A DNA stretch of 5,869 nucleotides from Polyangiaceae bacterium (GTDB taxonomy: Bacteria > Myxococcota_A > Polyangia > Polyangiales > Polyangiaceae): NCBI GenBank assembly GCA_025934595.1, contig JAICXU010000237.1, positions 1-5,869 on the forward strand, in the 5' to 3' direction. The notes beneath the pieces are model-generated. The model was not told where the DNA came from, searched no databases, and saw only the letters and a program-made list of their open reading frames with translations. The position numbers and the translations under genes were made by a program. This document shows, piece by piece, positions 1-5,165 of this stretch. Every line of letters begins with the position of its first letter. Within the stretch, counting starts at the first letter, position 1.

Positions 1-710
1 GCCGCCGCCGAAATCGGCAGACCGATCGCAGGGCTCTGTTCGGCGAAAATCGGTCCGAGGAATCCGCCGACGTAGCCGAGACGCGTGACCCAGCGCACGA
101 GCGTCGTCTGCGCGACGCGATCCGGATCGATGACGCGCTCCATCTCGAATTGTCCTTTGTAGCCGACGTGCCTTTCGATCGCGCCATCGAGCGCGGAGAG
201 CCTCCGCGCTTCGAGCCGCCTTCTGACGAGGGGCGCTTCCTCGGGCGTTTCTTCCCACGCCGTGATGACGGCGCTCGGATTCGTCTTGTCCCATATTTGA
301 ATCGCAAGACGCCGACTGTGCATGCGCGACGGCGCGTTGTGCACGAGGAGGCCCGCTTCCGCGTGGTCCCATCGGATCACCGTGCGCTTCCAGGGCCCGT
401 CCCGTTCGAAAATCTCGTCGGAGCTCCAATCGATGTGCGCGCCTTTCGGTTGTCGCGCGCGGAGCACGAGACACGGGATCAGCCACGGGGCGACGCCAAT
501 CGAAAGAGCCGAGAGGAGCGGGACGACCACGTCCGCGATGGGCGACGACGTTCCAGCGCGCGAATCGAAACCGCCCAACCATGCGGCAACGGGCGCTACG
601 CCCGCGACGATCGGAAGCAGACAGAAAAACCCGGACATGCCGAGCGACACGTAGGCGTCGATGCCGAACCCGAGCTCGATGCCAGGCGTGTACCGACGAC
701 GCTTCTTCAT
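1..710 (-). CDS. Membrane protein of unknown family (partial, C-terminus outside window)
   Basis: I translated this frame by hand from the ATG at 710. It stays open for 236 codons to base 1, so the C-terminus lies outside the window. The protein begins with a basic stretch (MKKRRRY) and has two hydrophobic segments, about residues 20-47 and 58-83. A soluble, charged region of about 120 residues follows (90-210), rich in Trp and Arg. A third hydrophobic stretch starts near 211 (LGYVGGFLGPIF). The soluble part has alternating strand-like stretches (RTVIRWDH, GLLVHN, LAIQIW, AVITAW), loosely recalling bacterial PH-like domains of membrane proteins, but I cannot assign a family. Its ATG overlaps the stop codon of the upstream hydrolase gene by 4 bp (ATGA), which fixes the start and implies translational coupling. 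Gene reality is well supported by the open frame, the overlap and the membrane pattern; the function is unknown. Confidence 0.8.
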   Translation of the reverse strand, partial: MKKRRRYTPGIELGFGIDAYVSLGMSGFFCLLPIVAGVAPVAAWLGGFDSRAGTSSPIADVVVPLLSALSIGVAPWLIPCLVLRARQPKGAHIDWSSDEIFERDGPWKRTVIRWDHAEAGLLVHNAPSRMHSRRLAIQIWDKTNPSAVITAWEETPEEAPLVRRRLEARRLSALDGAIERHVGYKGQFEMERVIDPDRVAQTTLVRWVTRLGYVGGFLGPIFAEQSPAIGLPISAA

Positions 711-1864
711 TTTTCGTTTTCAGCTTCGCCGAGCACGCGCGCCATGAAATGCACGATGTCCCATTTTTGCGAGAGCGTCGGCTCGCCTTGCAGCTCGACA
801 TGTTGAAGCGCCGGGCTGATGAGCGCCTCCCGCAATTCGTCTTTCGGTACGTCCTGCGCGAGCCATTCCGTTTCGGTGCTCGGAATGACGTCGTCGCCGG
901 CGCCGTGCACGAGATAGACGGGGACGTGAATCGACGCGAGATGGCCGTGCGGAGAAACGGCATCGAGCGCAGGCCCGTACATTTCGAGCCCAGACATGAT
1001 CTCGTTCGATAACGGATGCTCGGGAAAAACCCCGGATTTCGGATCGACCGGCGGTGGCTCGGCGAGCAGGTCGAACTTCGCTCGTCCCGCGAGCGACATT
1101 TTTTTCTCGAGCTCGCGGGCCGGCCCTTTGTCTTCCCAAAGCCAATCGCGCATCGCATCGTGCGCGACGGGCACGTCGTCCTTCGCGAAAAAATCGTCCA
1201 CGTGCTCGTACGCGAGCACCATGATTCCGTACGGGTGCGCCTTCATGTGCACCACGTTTCCGTTCGGCTCGACCGCTTCGTTCTTCGCGAAGAATCGCGC
1301 CACGTGACGAATGTCGTCGTGCGCGCCGACGGCCACGACGAAGCCGATGGATTTTTTCGTGTCGTCATTCGCCGCCGCGAGGAGCGAGAGACCGCCGGCG
1401 AAGCTCATTCCCATCACGCCCACTTGGTGCTTGTCCACGCGCTTCGCGAGCTCGTCGGCGGCCGCGCCGATGGTGCCGATCGAGCTCGCTTGGATTTGGT
1501 AATCCGTGAGCTCCTTGATCTCCGGCGTCATGACCGTGATGCCTGACGCCGCGACCGCGCGCGCGAAACGCTGCAAGCGCGGCTCGTCGACGCCGAGATG
1601 ATGTACGCCCGGGACGATGACGATCCCCGGCAAGCCGCTCGAGCCGTGCGGTGAATAGATCTTCGCGCGCGTGGGCCCCGTCGGAGCATCGAGCATGAAC
1701 GACGTCTCGTCGATCCCGGCGGGCTGCGATTGCGTATCCGCGAAGCGATGGAGGAGACGCGCCGCGCGTACGTGACGCGAGCACGACCGCCATCCGAGCA
1801 CGATGCCGATCACGACGAGCGCGAGACCGACCTTCGCGCGATTGCGCATCTGCGCCAGTTTCAT
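707..1864 (-). CDS. Membrane-anchored alpha/beta hydrolase (dienelactone-hydrolase/esterase-like)
   Basis: The protein has 385 residues. A basic N-terminus and one hydrophobic segment (about 10-25, VGLALVVIGIVLGW) look like an uncleaved signal anchor, so the catalytic part is probably periplasmic; there is no lipobox. The alpha/beta hydrolase fold is shown by a strand/oxyanion region (GIVIVPGVHHLG, 80-91), a nucleophile elbow GMSFAG with Ser154, an acid in HGAGDDVIP (probably Asp324) and a late His355 (ALQHVEL). The fifth elbow position is Ala156 rather than the usual Gly of G-x-S-x-G. Between elbow and acid is an insert of roughly 110 residues (about 190-300) that probably forms a lid. The substrate is unknown; an ester or other acyl compound is an inference from the fold. 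The ATG at 1864 has only a weak upstream AGG, and Met6 is an alternative start that would keep the anchor. It lies 53 bp after amt and overlaps the next gene by 4 bp. Confidence 0.88.
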   Translation of the reverse strand: MKLAQMRNRAKVGLALVVIGIVLGWRSCSRHVRAARLLHRFADTQSQPAGIDETSFMLDAPTGPTRAKIYSPHGSSGLPGIVIVPGVHHLGVDEPRLQRFARAVAASGITVMTPEIKELTDYQIQASSIGTIGAAADELAKRVDKHQVGVMGMSFAGGLSLLAAANDDTKKSIGFVVAVGAHDDIRHVARFFAKNEAVEPNGNVVHMKAHPYGIMVLAYEHVDDFFAKDDVPVAHDAMRDWLWEDKGPARELEKKMSLAGRAKFDLLAEPPPVDPKSGVFPEHPLSNEIMSGLEMYGPALDAVSPHGHLASIHVPVYLVHGAGDDVIPSTETEWLAQDVPKDELREALISPALQHVELQGEPTLSQKWDIVHFMARVLGEAENEK

Positions 1865-1879
1865 TCGTGCACGAGCCTA

Positions 1880-1912
1880 GGTCGAGGTCTCGGTCCAGGT
1901 CTAGAGAGGTCT
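1880..1912. repeat. Short AGGTCT-type direct repeats between amt and the hydrolase gene
   Basis: In the 53-bp gap between the amt stop and the hydrolase start, GGTCGAGGTCT (1880-1890) is followed 12 bp later by GGTCCAGGTCT (1892-1902), matching at 10 of 11 positions. A third GAGGTCT follows at 1906-1912. The core AGGTC occurs four times (1879, 1885, 1897 and 1907). It could be a regulator-binding array for the downstream hydrolase pair or just low-complexity sequence. No dyad strong enough for a terminator is visible. Confidence 0.5.
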
Positions 1913-1917
1913 ACGAG

Positions 1918-3150
1918 TTATCCGGCGTACGCATCCTCACCGTGCTGCGTCGAATCGAGCCCTTCGCGCTCGTCGGCAGGCTCGACGCGCAGCCCGATCG
2001 TCTTGTCGATCACCTTCAAGATCACGAACGAGAGAACGGCGGCGTAAATTCCCGAAGCAGCGCACGCGACGAGCTGCACCACGAGCTGGTGCACGTTGCC
2101 GAACAGCGCGCCGTCGGATCCCGCAGGATTCAAGGCCTTCTGTGCAAACACGCCGGTGAGGATCGCGCCGGTGAATCCGCCGACGCCGTGCACGCCGAAC
2201 GCGTCGAGCGAGTCGTCGTAGCCATATTTGTATTTGGCCTGCACCGCGAGATAACAGACGATGCTCGCGACGAAGCCGATGACGATCGCAGCCCACGGCG
2301 CGACGTAACCGGCGGCGGGTGTGATCGCGACGAGGCCCGCGACGAGGCCCGATGCGACGCCGAGCGCAGTCGGCTTTCCGCGATGCTTCCACTCGACGGC
2401 GAGCCAACCGAGCGCACCTCCCGCCGCGCCGAGATGCGTCGTGATGAATGCGAGCGAAGCGAGCTCACCGGACGCGAGCGCGCTGCCGGCGTTGAATCCG
2501 AACCAACCGAACCAGAGGATGCCCGCGCCCGTGAGCGTCATCGTGAGATTGTGAGGAAGCGGGCGCTCGTGCGGATATTTCAGGCGCGGGCCGATGACGA
2601 ATGCGCAGACGAGCGCGGAGATTCCCGCCGTGAGATGCACGACCGTGCCGCCGGCGAAATCGAGCGCGCCCATTTTGAAGAGCCAGCCACCGTCGGCCCA
2701 CACCCAATGCGCGACGGGATCGTAGACGAGCGTCGACCACACGAGCACGAAGACGACGTACGCCGAGAACTTCATGCGCTCCGCGAACGCGCCGGAGATG
2801 AGCGCCGGCGTGATGACGGCGAACATCATTTGGAAAGCGCAGAACGCGAACGTGGGCACGGTGCCGTGCAAGGTGCCGGCGACGTTTCGCAAACCGAAAA
2901 ATTCCGTTCCGCCGATGAAGCCGCCGTGCGTCGCACCGAAGGCGAGCGAGTAGCCGAAAAGTGCCCATTTCACGCTCAAAATGGGGATCGCCGCCATCGA
3001 GTGCATGATGGTGGACAGCACATTTTTTCGACGAACCATGCCGCCGTAAAAAAGCGCGAGCGCCGGCGTCATCAAGAGGACGAGCGCGGTCGAAACGAGG
3101 AGCCATGCGGTATCGCCCGTGTTCAGCGTCGGAGCCACCGGATCGTTCAC
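1918..3150 (-). CDS. amt: Ammonium transporter, Amt/MEP/Rh family
   Basis: The 410-residue protein is a complete Amt channel of the inner membrane, moving ammonium/ammonia inward for nitrogen assimilation. Family landmarks are all present. The twin pore histidines are His172 (in DFAGGTVVHLTAG, the Amt signature) and His321 (in DAFGVHGVGG). The phenylalanine gate corresponds to Phe110 and Phe219, the external binding-site Trp and Ser to Trp151 and Ser223 (WFGFNAGSA), and the conserved Asp to Asp164. About eleven hydrophobic segments span the chain. The cytoplasmic tail (GLRVEPADEREGLD...HGEDAYAG) matches the conserved regulatory C-terminus that PII proteins contact in this family. The start is GTG at 3150, the only usable start in the open frame; an upstream in-frame stop lies near 3225. 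The N-terminus is short, with no separate cleaved signal peptide evident. No glnK/glnB gene is adjacent. Confidence 0.98.
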   Translation of the reverse strand: MNDPVAPTLNTGDTAWLLVSTALVLLMTPALALFYGGMVRRKNVLSTIMHSMAAIPILSVKWALFGYSLAFGATHGGFIGGTEFFGLRNVAGTLHGTVPTFAFCAFQMMFAVITPALISGAFAERMKFSAYVVFVLVWSTLVYDPVAHWVWADGGWLFKMGALDFAGGTVVHLTAGISALVCAFVIGPRLKYPHERPLPHNLTMTLTGAGILWFGWFGFNAGSALASGELASLAFITTHLGAAGGALGWLAVEWKHRGKPTALGVASGLVAGLVAITPAAGYVAPWAAIVIGFVASIVCYLAVQAKYKYGYDDSLDAFGVHGVGGFTGAILTGVFAQKALNPAGSDGALFGNVHQLVVQLVACAASGIYAAVLSFVILKVIDKTIGLRVEPADEREGLDSTQHGEDAYAG

Positions 3151-3171
3151 GTTCCGTGACGCTACATGCGA

Positions 3172-3191
3172 CCGTGTTTCCGCCGTGTTTC
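3172..3191. repeat. 9-bp direct repeat with 11-bp period upstream of amt
   Basis: CCGTGTTTC occurs at 3172-3180 and again at 3183-3191 (GAAACACGG twice in the amt direction), one helical turn apart and 22 to 41 bp upstream of the amt GTG. Two identical half-sites on the same DNA face are typical of a tandem binding site for a regulator. The binding factor is unknown and the function is inferred from position only. Confidence 0.5.
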
Positions 3192-3206
3192 GTGGCGGCG
3201 CTCGGA

Positions 3207-3222
3207 AGCGATCGTCGCTCCA
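3207..3222 (-). promoter_or_regulatory. Weak sigma-54-like -24/-12 candidate upstream of amt
   Basis: Read on the minus strand, TGGAGCGACGATCGCT contains GG-N10-GC and agrees with the sigma-54 consensus TGGCACG-N4-TTGCW at about 9 of 12 fixed positions. It would start transcription some 45-50 bp upstream of the amt GTG. Many amt genes are NtrC/sigma-54 controlled, which makes the position attractive. However, GG-N10-GC is frequent by chance in GC-rich DNA. The same bases form a small dyad (AGCGA-TCG-TCGCT, 3207-3219). Confidence 0.22.
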
Positions 3223-3234
3223 TCACCGGCGCGA

Positions 3235-3252
3235 GATCGCCTGCAGGCGATC
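3235..3252. repeat. Perfect 18-bp palindrome at the 3' end of the epoxide hydrolase gene
   Basis: GATCGCCTGCAGGCGATC is perfectly self-complementary, and its edge touches the TGA stop (3253-3251) of the upstream hydrolase gene. As RNA it could fold into a 7-bp stem with a TGCA loop, but no T-run follows in the direction of transcription, so it is a poor intrinsic terminator. It may be an operator for a dimeric regulator of amt, or a stem that protects or separates the transcripts of the two genes. Confidence 0.6.
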
Positions 3253-4084
3253 AGGATGGTTTCAAAAATCGCACGATTGCTTCGTGCGCGCGATCTGGCT
3301 CGTCTTCGATCACCCAGTGCGAGGCTTGCGGAAAGTGTTTGATTTCCAGGTGATCGACGCGCTTGTCGAGATCGCGAATCACGTCGGGTCCTAGCGCGAC
3401 GTCGTTGTCGCCCCAGAGCACGAGCGTCGGCACCTTCACGTTCGGCAGTCGGTCGGCAGGGTAGCGCGCGCTCGCGCGGTAGTAGTTGATCATCGCGTTC
3501 GCGGCGCCCGGCGAGCGTGCTTGCGCGAGGTACGCGTCGAGATCGTCCTGCGAAAACGCGCCCGGCTTCGCGCTGCCGAACACCGTGCTCATCGCGAGCT
3601 TCGTCTTGAGGAACGTCTCCGGCAAAAACGGAACCTGGAAAAAGAAGATGTACCAAGATTTGTTGCGCTGCTTTTGGCTGGATTTCAGCGCGCGCTTGAT
3701 TTGATCGGGATGCGGGCCGTTCAGGCTCACGTGCTTTTCGAAGAGCTCCGGATATTTCGCGACCGCCATCCACGCGACGACACCGCCCCAATCGTGCGCA
3801 ATGAGCTTCACGCGATCTTTTCCGAGCGCGGCTACGATCTCTTTCACGTCGAGCGCGAGCCGGTCGCCTTTGTATTTACCGACGCCCCTCGGCTTGTCGG
3901 ATTTTCCATAACCGCGCATGTCGGGAGCGACGGCGTAGAAACCTTCGCCCGCGAGCCGCTCCGCTTCGTGCACCCACGCGCGGGAGAATTGCGGAAAGCC
4001 GTGAAGGAGCAGCACCGCCGGATCCTTCGGGTCGCCGCGCGTCTCTGCATGAATGCGAACGCCGTCGCTCATCTCGATTTCCAT
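3251..4084 (-). CDS. Alpha/beta hydrolase, soluble epoxide hydrolase-like
   Basis: The 277-residue protein has the normal length of cofactor-free bacterial epoxide hydrolases and no signal peptide, so it should be cytoplasmic. Visible landmarks are the oxyanion motif HGFP (28-31), the conserved DMRGYGKSDKP stretch (55-65), the nucleophile elbow AHDWGG with Asp98, the acid in WGDNDVALGP (probably Asp228) and the base His256 in SHWVIEDEP. Cap-domain tyrosines that activate the epoxide oxygen in this family are plausibly Tyr145 (SWYIFFFQ) and Tyr201 or Tyr202 (INYYRAS). This set argues for epoxide hydrolysis to a diol by an Asp-ester intermediate. Haloalkane or haloacetate dehalogenases share the Asp nucleophile and remain the main alternative; the natural substrate is unknown. 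The ATG at 4084 has no clear ribosome binding site, and Met5 is an alternative start. It is the first gene of the minus-strand run and divergent from the lipoprotein gene. Confidence 0.93.
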   Translation of the reverse strand: MEIEMSDGVRIHAETRGDPKDPAVLLLHGFPQFSRAWVHEAERLAGEGFYAVAPDMRGYGKSDKPRGVGKYKGDRLALDVKEIVAALGKDRVKLIAHDWGGVVAWMAVAKYPELFEKHVSLNGPHPDQIKRALKSSQKQRNKSWYIFFFQVPFLPETFLKTKLAMSTVFGSAKPGAFSQDDLDAYLAQARSPGAANAMINYYRASARYPADRLPNVKVPTLVLWGDNDVALGPDVIRDLDKRVDHLEIKHFPQASHWVIEDEPDRAHEAIVRFLKPS

Positions 4085-4276
4085 CGCGCGCTATCGTGGG
4101 GCGGCACGGCCACAAAAGCGAGAGCGATCGCGCGCGAAGCTGGATCGTTTTCTCCACCACGGTGCGCCAGCGCCCCTCCTGAGACGGTTTCGCCATTCAC
4201 GGCAAATTTGGCTCGATTTCGTCTCGAGCACGGCGTGCCCTCGCGTCGGCATGCCCTCTGCACCCGGCAAGCCGTC
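4085..4276. other. Divergent intergenic region
   Basis: This 192-bp gap separates the minus-strand hydrolase run from the plus-strand lipoprotein gene and must hold the promoters for both. I see no convincing -35/-10 pair in either direction. It contains an 8-bp palindrome GCGATCGC (4124-4131), a dyad at 4211-4229 and the palindrome GGCATGCC (4248-4255). An A/T-richer patch (CAAATTTG, 4203-4210) sits just before the dyad. No small gene is supported here. Confidence 0.7.
4211..4229. repeat. Dyad GCTCGA-N7-TCGAGC upstream of the lipoprotein gene
   Basis: Two 6-bp inverted arms, GCTCGA (4211-4216) and TCGAGC (4224-4229), are separated by 7 bp and lie about 47 bp upstream of the lipoprotein ATG, next to the most A/T-rich patch of the divergent region. 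The arm spacing (13 bp centre to centre) suits a dimeric repressor or activator, but arms this short can arise by chance. Confidence 0.35.
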
Positions 4277-5008
4277 ATGCACTTCGCACGCGCCTTCCTT
4301 TTGTCGACCGCGTCGACGCTCCTCTTTGCGTGCTCGCCATCCGTGGACGACGGCGCGGCGTCGACACCCGCCGAGCAGAACTTGAGCCTCGGCTCCTACG
4401 TCCCGAGCACCGCCGTCACGTATGCGGACGCGCACTGGAACGACGGCCAGGGTCTCTGCTCCGAGTTCACGTCGCGCTCGCTTCGCGCCGGGGGTCTCGG
4501 CATCGCCGTGATCCCCTACGTTCCGAATCTCGTGACCGCGCTCGCCTCCGTGCCGTACGAAGAGCACACGCAGGGCTCGCACAGCGTGAGCGCGCGCGCC
4601 GGCGATGTCGTCATCTACAGCGACGACACGGGCGGAAGCTTCTGCGACAGCGCGTCGTCGGACGAATACAACTGCGGTCACGCGTGCATCGTCAGCGTCG
4701 GTGGATCGACCGAGACCGGCATCCTCGTCGATTGCCACAACAACCCGCACTACCACTTGGGCATGGGCTACATCTTGGGCTCCGGCTACTCGAGCTACCG
4801 CATCTATCATTTGAGCGGACACGGCGGCGCGGCACCACCCGGCACCGAGGCATGCTCCAGCGACGCCGACTGCAACGGCGGTGAGAGCGGCACCGGCATC
4901 GTCTGCGGATCGAGCGACGGCTACTGCATCAAGGGCTGCCATTCGGACGACGACTGCCCGAGCGGCGAATCTTGCGCCCAAACCGCGCCGCACTGGTCCT
5001 GTCAGTGA
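4277..5008 (+). CDS. Lipoprotein with amidase/NlpC-P60-like cysteine hydrolase domain and cysteine-rich tail
   Basis: From the ATG at 4277 the protein has 243 residues. The first 19 residues form a lipoprotein signal (MHFARAFLLSTASTLLFAC) with lipobox LFAC, so Cys19 should be lipidated and the protein exported to the envelope. A Ser/Ala/Pro linker follows. Residues about 45-180 look like a papain-fold amidase: TYADAHWNDGQGLCSEFTSRSL with candidate nucleophile Cys61, a GDVVIY strand (109-114), candidate base His135 in GHACIV, and DCHNNPHYH with a polar third residue (His154 or Asn155). This resembles the Amidase_6 or NlpC/P60 superfamily; peptidoglycan or peptide amide cleavage is inferred. 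Residues 193-242 hold eight cysteines in a CSSDADC...CHSDDDCPSGESC pattern common in secreted myxobacterial proteins, presumably disulfide-bonded. No clear ribosome binding site is seen. The frame stays open far upstream, but the signal peptide fixes the start. Confidence 0.88.
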   Translation: MHFARAFLLSTASTLLFACSPSVDDGAASTPAEQNLSLGSYVPSTAVTYADAHWNDGQGLCSEFTSRSLRAGGLGIAVIPYVPNLVTALASVPYEEHTQGSHSVSARAGDVVIYSDDTGGSFCDSASSDEYNCGHACIVSVGGSTETGILVDCHNNPHYHLGMGYILGSGYSSYRIYHLSGHGGAAPPGTEACSSDADCNGGESGTGIVCGSSDGYCIKGCHSDDDCPSGESCAQTAPHWSCQ

Positions 5009-5018
5009 CTCGCTGCAT

Positions 5019-5066
5019 GTCGGATACGCGGAACCGACCTCGGGACGCGAGGTGGTCGGATATGCG
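5019..5066. repeat. 12-bp direct repeat flanking a hairpin, between lipoprotein and kinase genes
   Basis: GTCGGATACGCG (5019-5030) and GTCGGATATGCG (5055-5066) match at 11 of 12 positions with a 36-bp period. The hairpin at 5034-5059 lies between them and shares its right arm with the second copy; its left arm starts with CCGAC, the inverse of the repeat's GTCGG. The arrangement could be a paired regulatory site ahead of the kinase gene or a small degraded repeat. Confidence 0.5.
5034..5059 (+). terminator. Candidate hairpin terminator after the lipoprotein gene
   Basis: CCGACCTCG (5034-5042) can pair with the right arm CGAGGTGGTCGG (5048-5059) around a 5-nt loop, leaving a 3-nt bulge. It sits 25 bp past the lipoprotein stop. 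There is no U-run after it, so it is at best a non-canonical terminator or a 3'-end stabilising stem. Confidence 0.35.
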
Positions 5067-5084
5067 TCTCTCCAATTAAGAGAC
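5066..5084. repeat. Small hairpin GTCTCT-N7-AGAGAC
   Basis: A 6-bp perfect stem (5066-5071 with 5079-5084) encloses the A/T-rich loop CCAATTA. It lies directly after the second copy of the 12-bp repeat and about 80 bp before the kinase start. It could be a second element of a terminator region or a binding site; only two T bases follow, which is not a proper U-tract. A GA-rich run (5092-5105) comes next. Confidence 0.35.
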
Positions 5085-5143
5085 TTCACGCGAGAAGAGA
5101 GAGAGCGTTCGGAGAGCTCGCTCGTCCAACGCAGTGCTCCCTC

Positions 5144-5152
5144 TGCTATTCT
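5144..5152 (+). promoter_or_regulatory. Possible extended -10 element for the kinase gene
   Basis: TGCTATTCT has the TG-N-TATNNT form of an extended -10 box (TATTCT at 5147-5152). Transcription would begin near 5159, leaving a leader of only about 7 nt before the ATG at 5166. This agrees with the lack of any ribosome binding site there. No -35 resembling TTGACA is seen at the right distance, so this stays tentative. Confidence 0.3.
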
Positions 5153-5165
5153 CGCCGAGCACGGT

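Noticed and set aside
150..806. Plus-strand open frame of 218 codons near the left edge
   Set aside because: Arg/Asp-rich shadow opposite the coupled hydrolase and membrane-protein genes; no motifs.
1867..3159. Plus-strand open frame of 430 codons antisense to amt
   Set aside because: It is dominated by Arg, Glu, Asp and His as expected for the complement of a GC-rich membrane-protein gene, has no family motifs, and the opposite strand carries an unmistakable Amt.
2465..3226. Minus-strand 253-codon frame overlapping amt in another frame
   Set aside because: Same-strand out-of-frame shadow of amt, strongly Arg-rich, with no family resemblance.
3251..4084. Haloalkane or fluoroacetate dehalogenase as the primary call
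   Set aside because: The Asp nucleophile and HDWGG elbow are shared, but the tyrosine pattern in the cap (SWYIFFFQ and NYYRAS) fits epoxide hydrolases better. Kept as an alternative only.
4124..4131. GCGATCGC palindrome as a special motif
   Set aside because: An 8-bp GC-rich palindrome is common by chance in this composition, and there is only one clear copy in the divergent region.
3521..4276. Long N-terminal extension of the lipoprotein frame (495-codon open frame)
   Set aside because: This part runs antisense through the epoxide hydrolase gene and has low-complexity charged composition. A complete lipoprotein signal with lipobox begins at 4277, which fixes the start.
4091..5089. Minus-strand 332-codon open frame antisense to the lipoprotein gene
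   Set aside because: Its composition is Ala/Arg/Val-rich with no recognisable motif, while the plus strand encodes the lipobox, hydrolase-like core and cysteine pattern.
5092..5105. GA-rich run as a ribosome binding site or simple-sequence repeat of note
   Set aside because: It lies about 60 bp before the kinase ATG, too far to act as a Shine-Dalgarno, and is too short and irregular to be a meaningful microsatellite.
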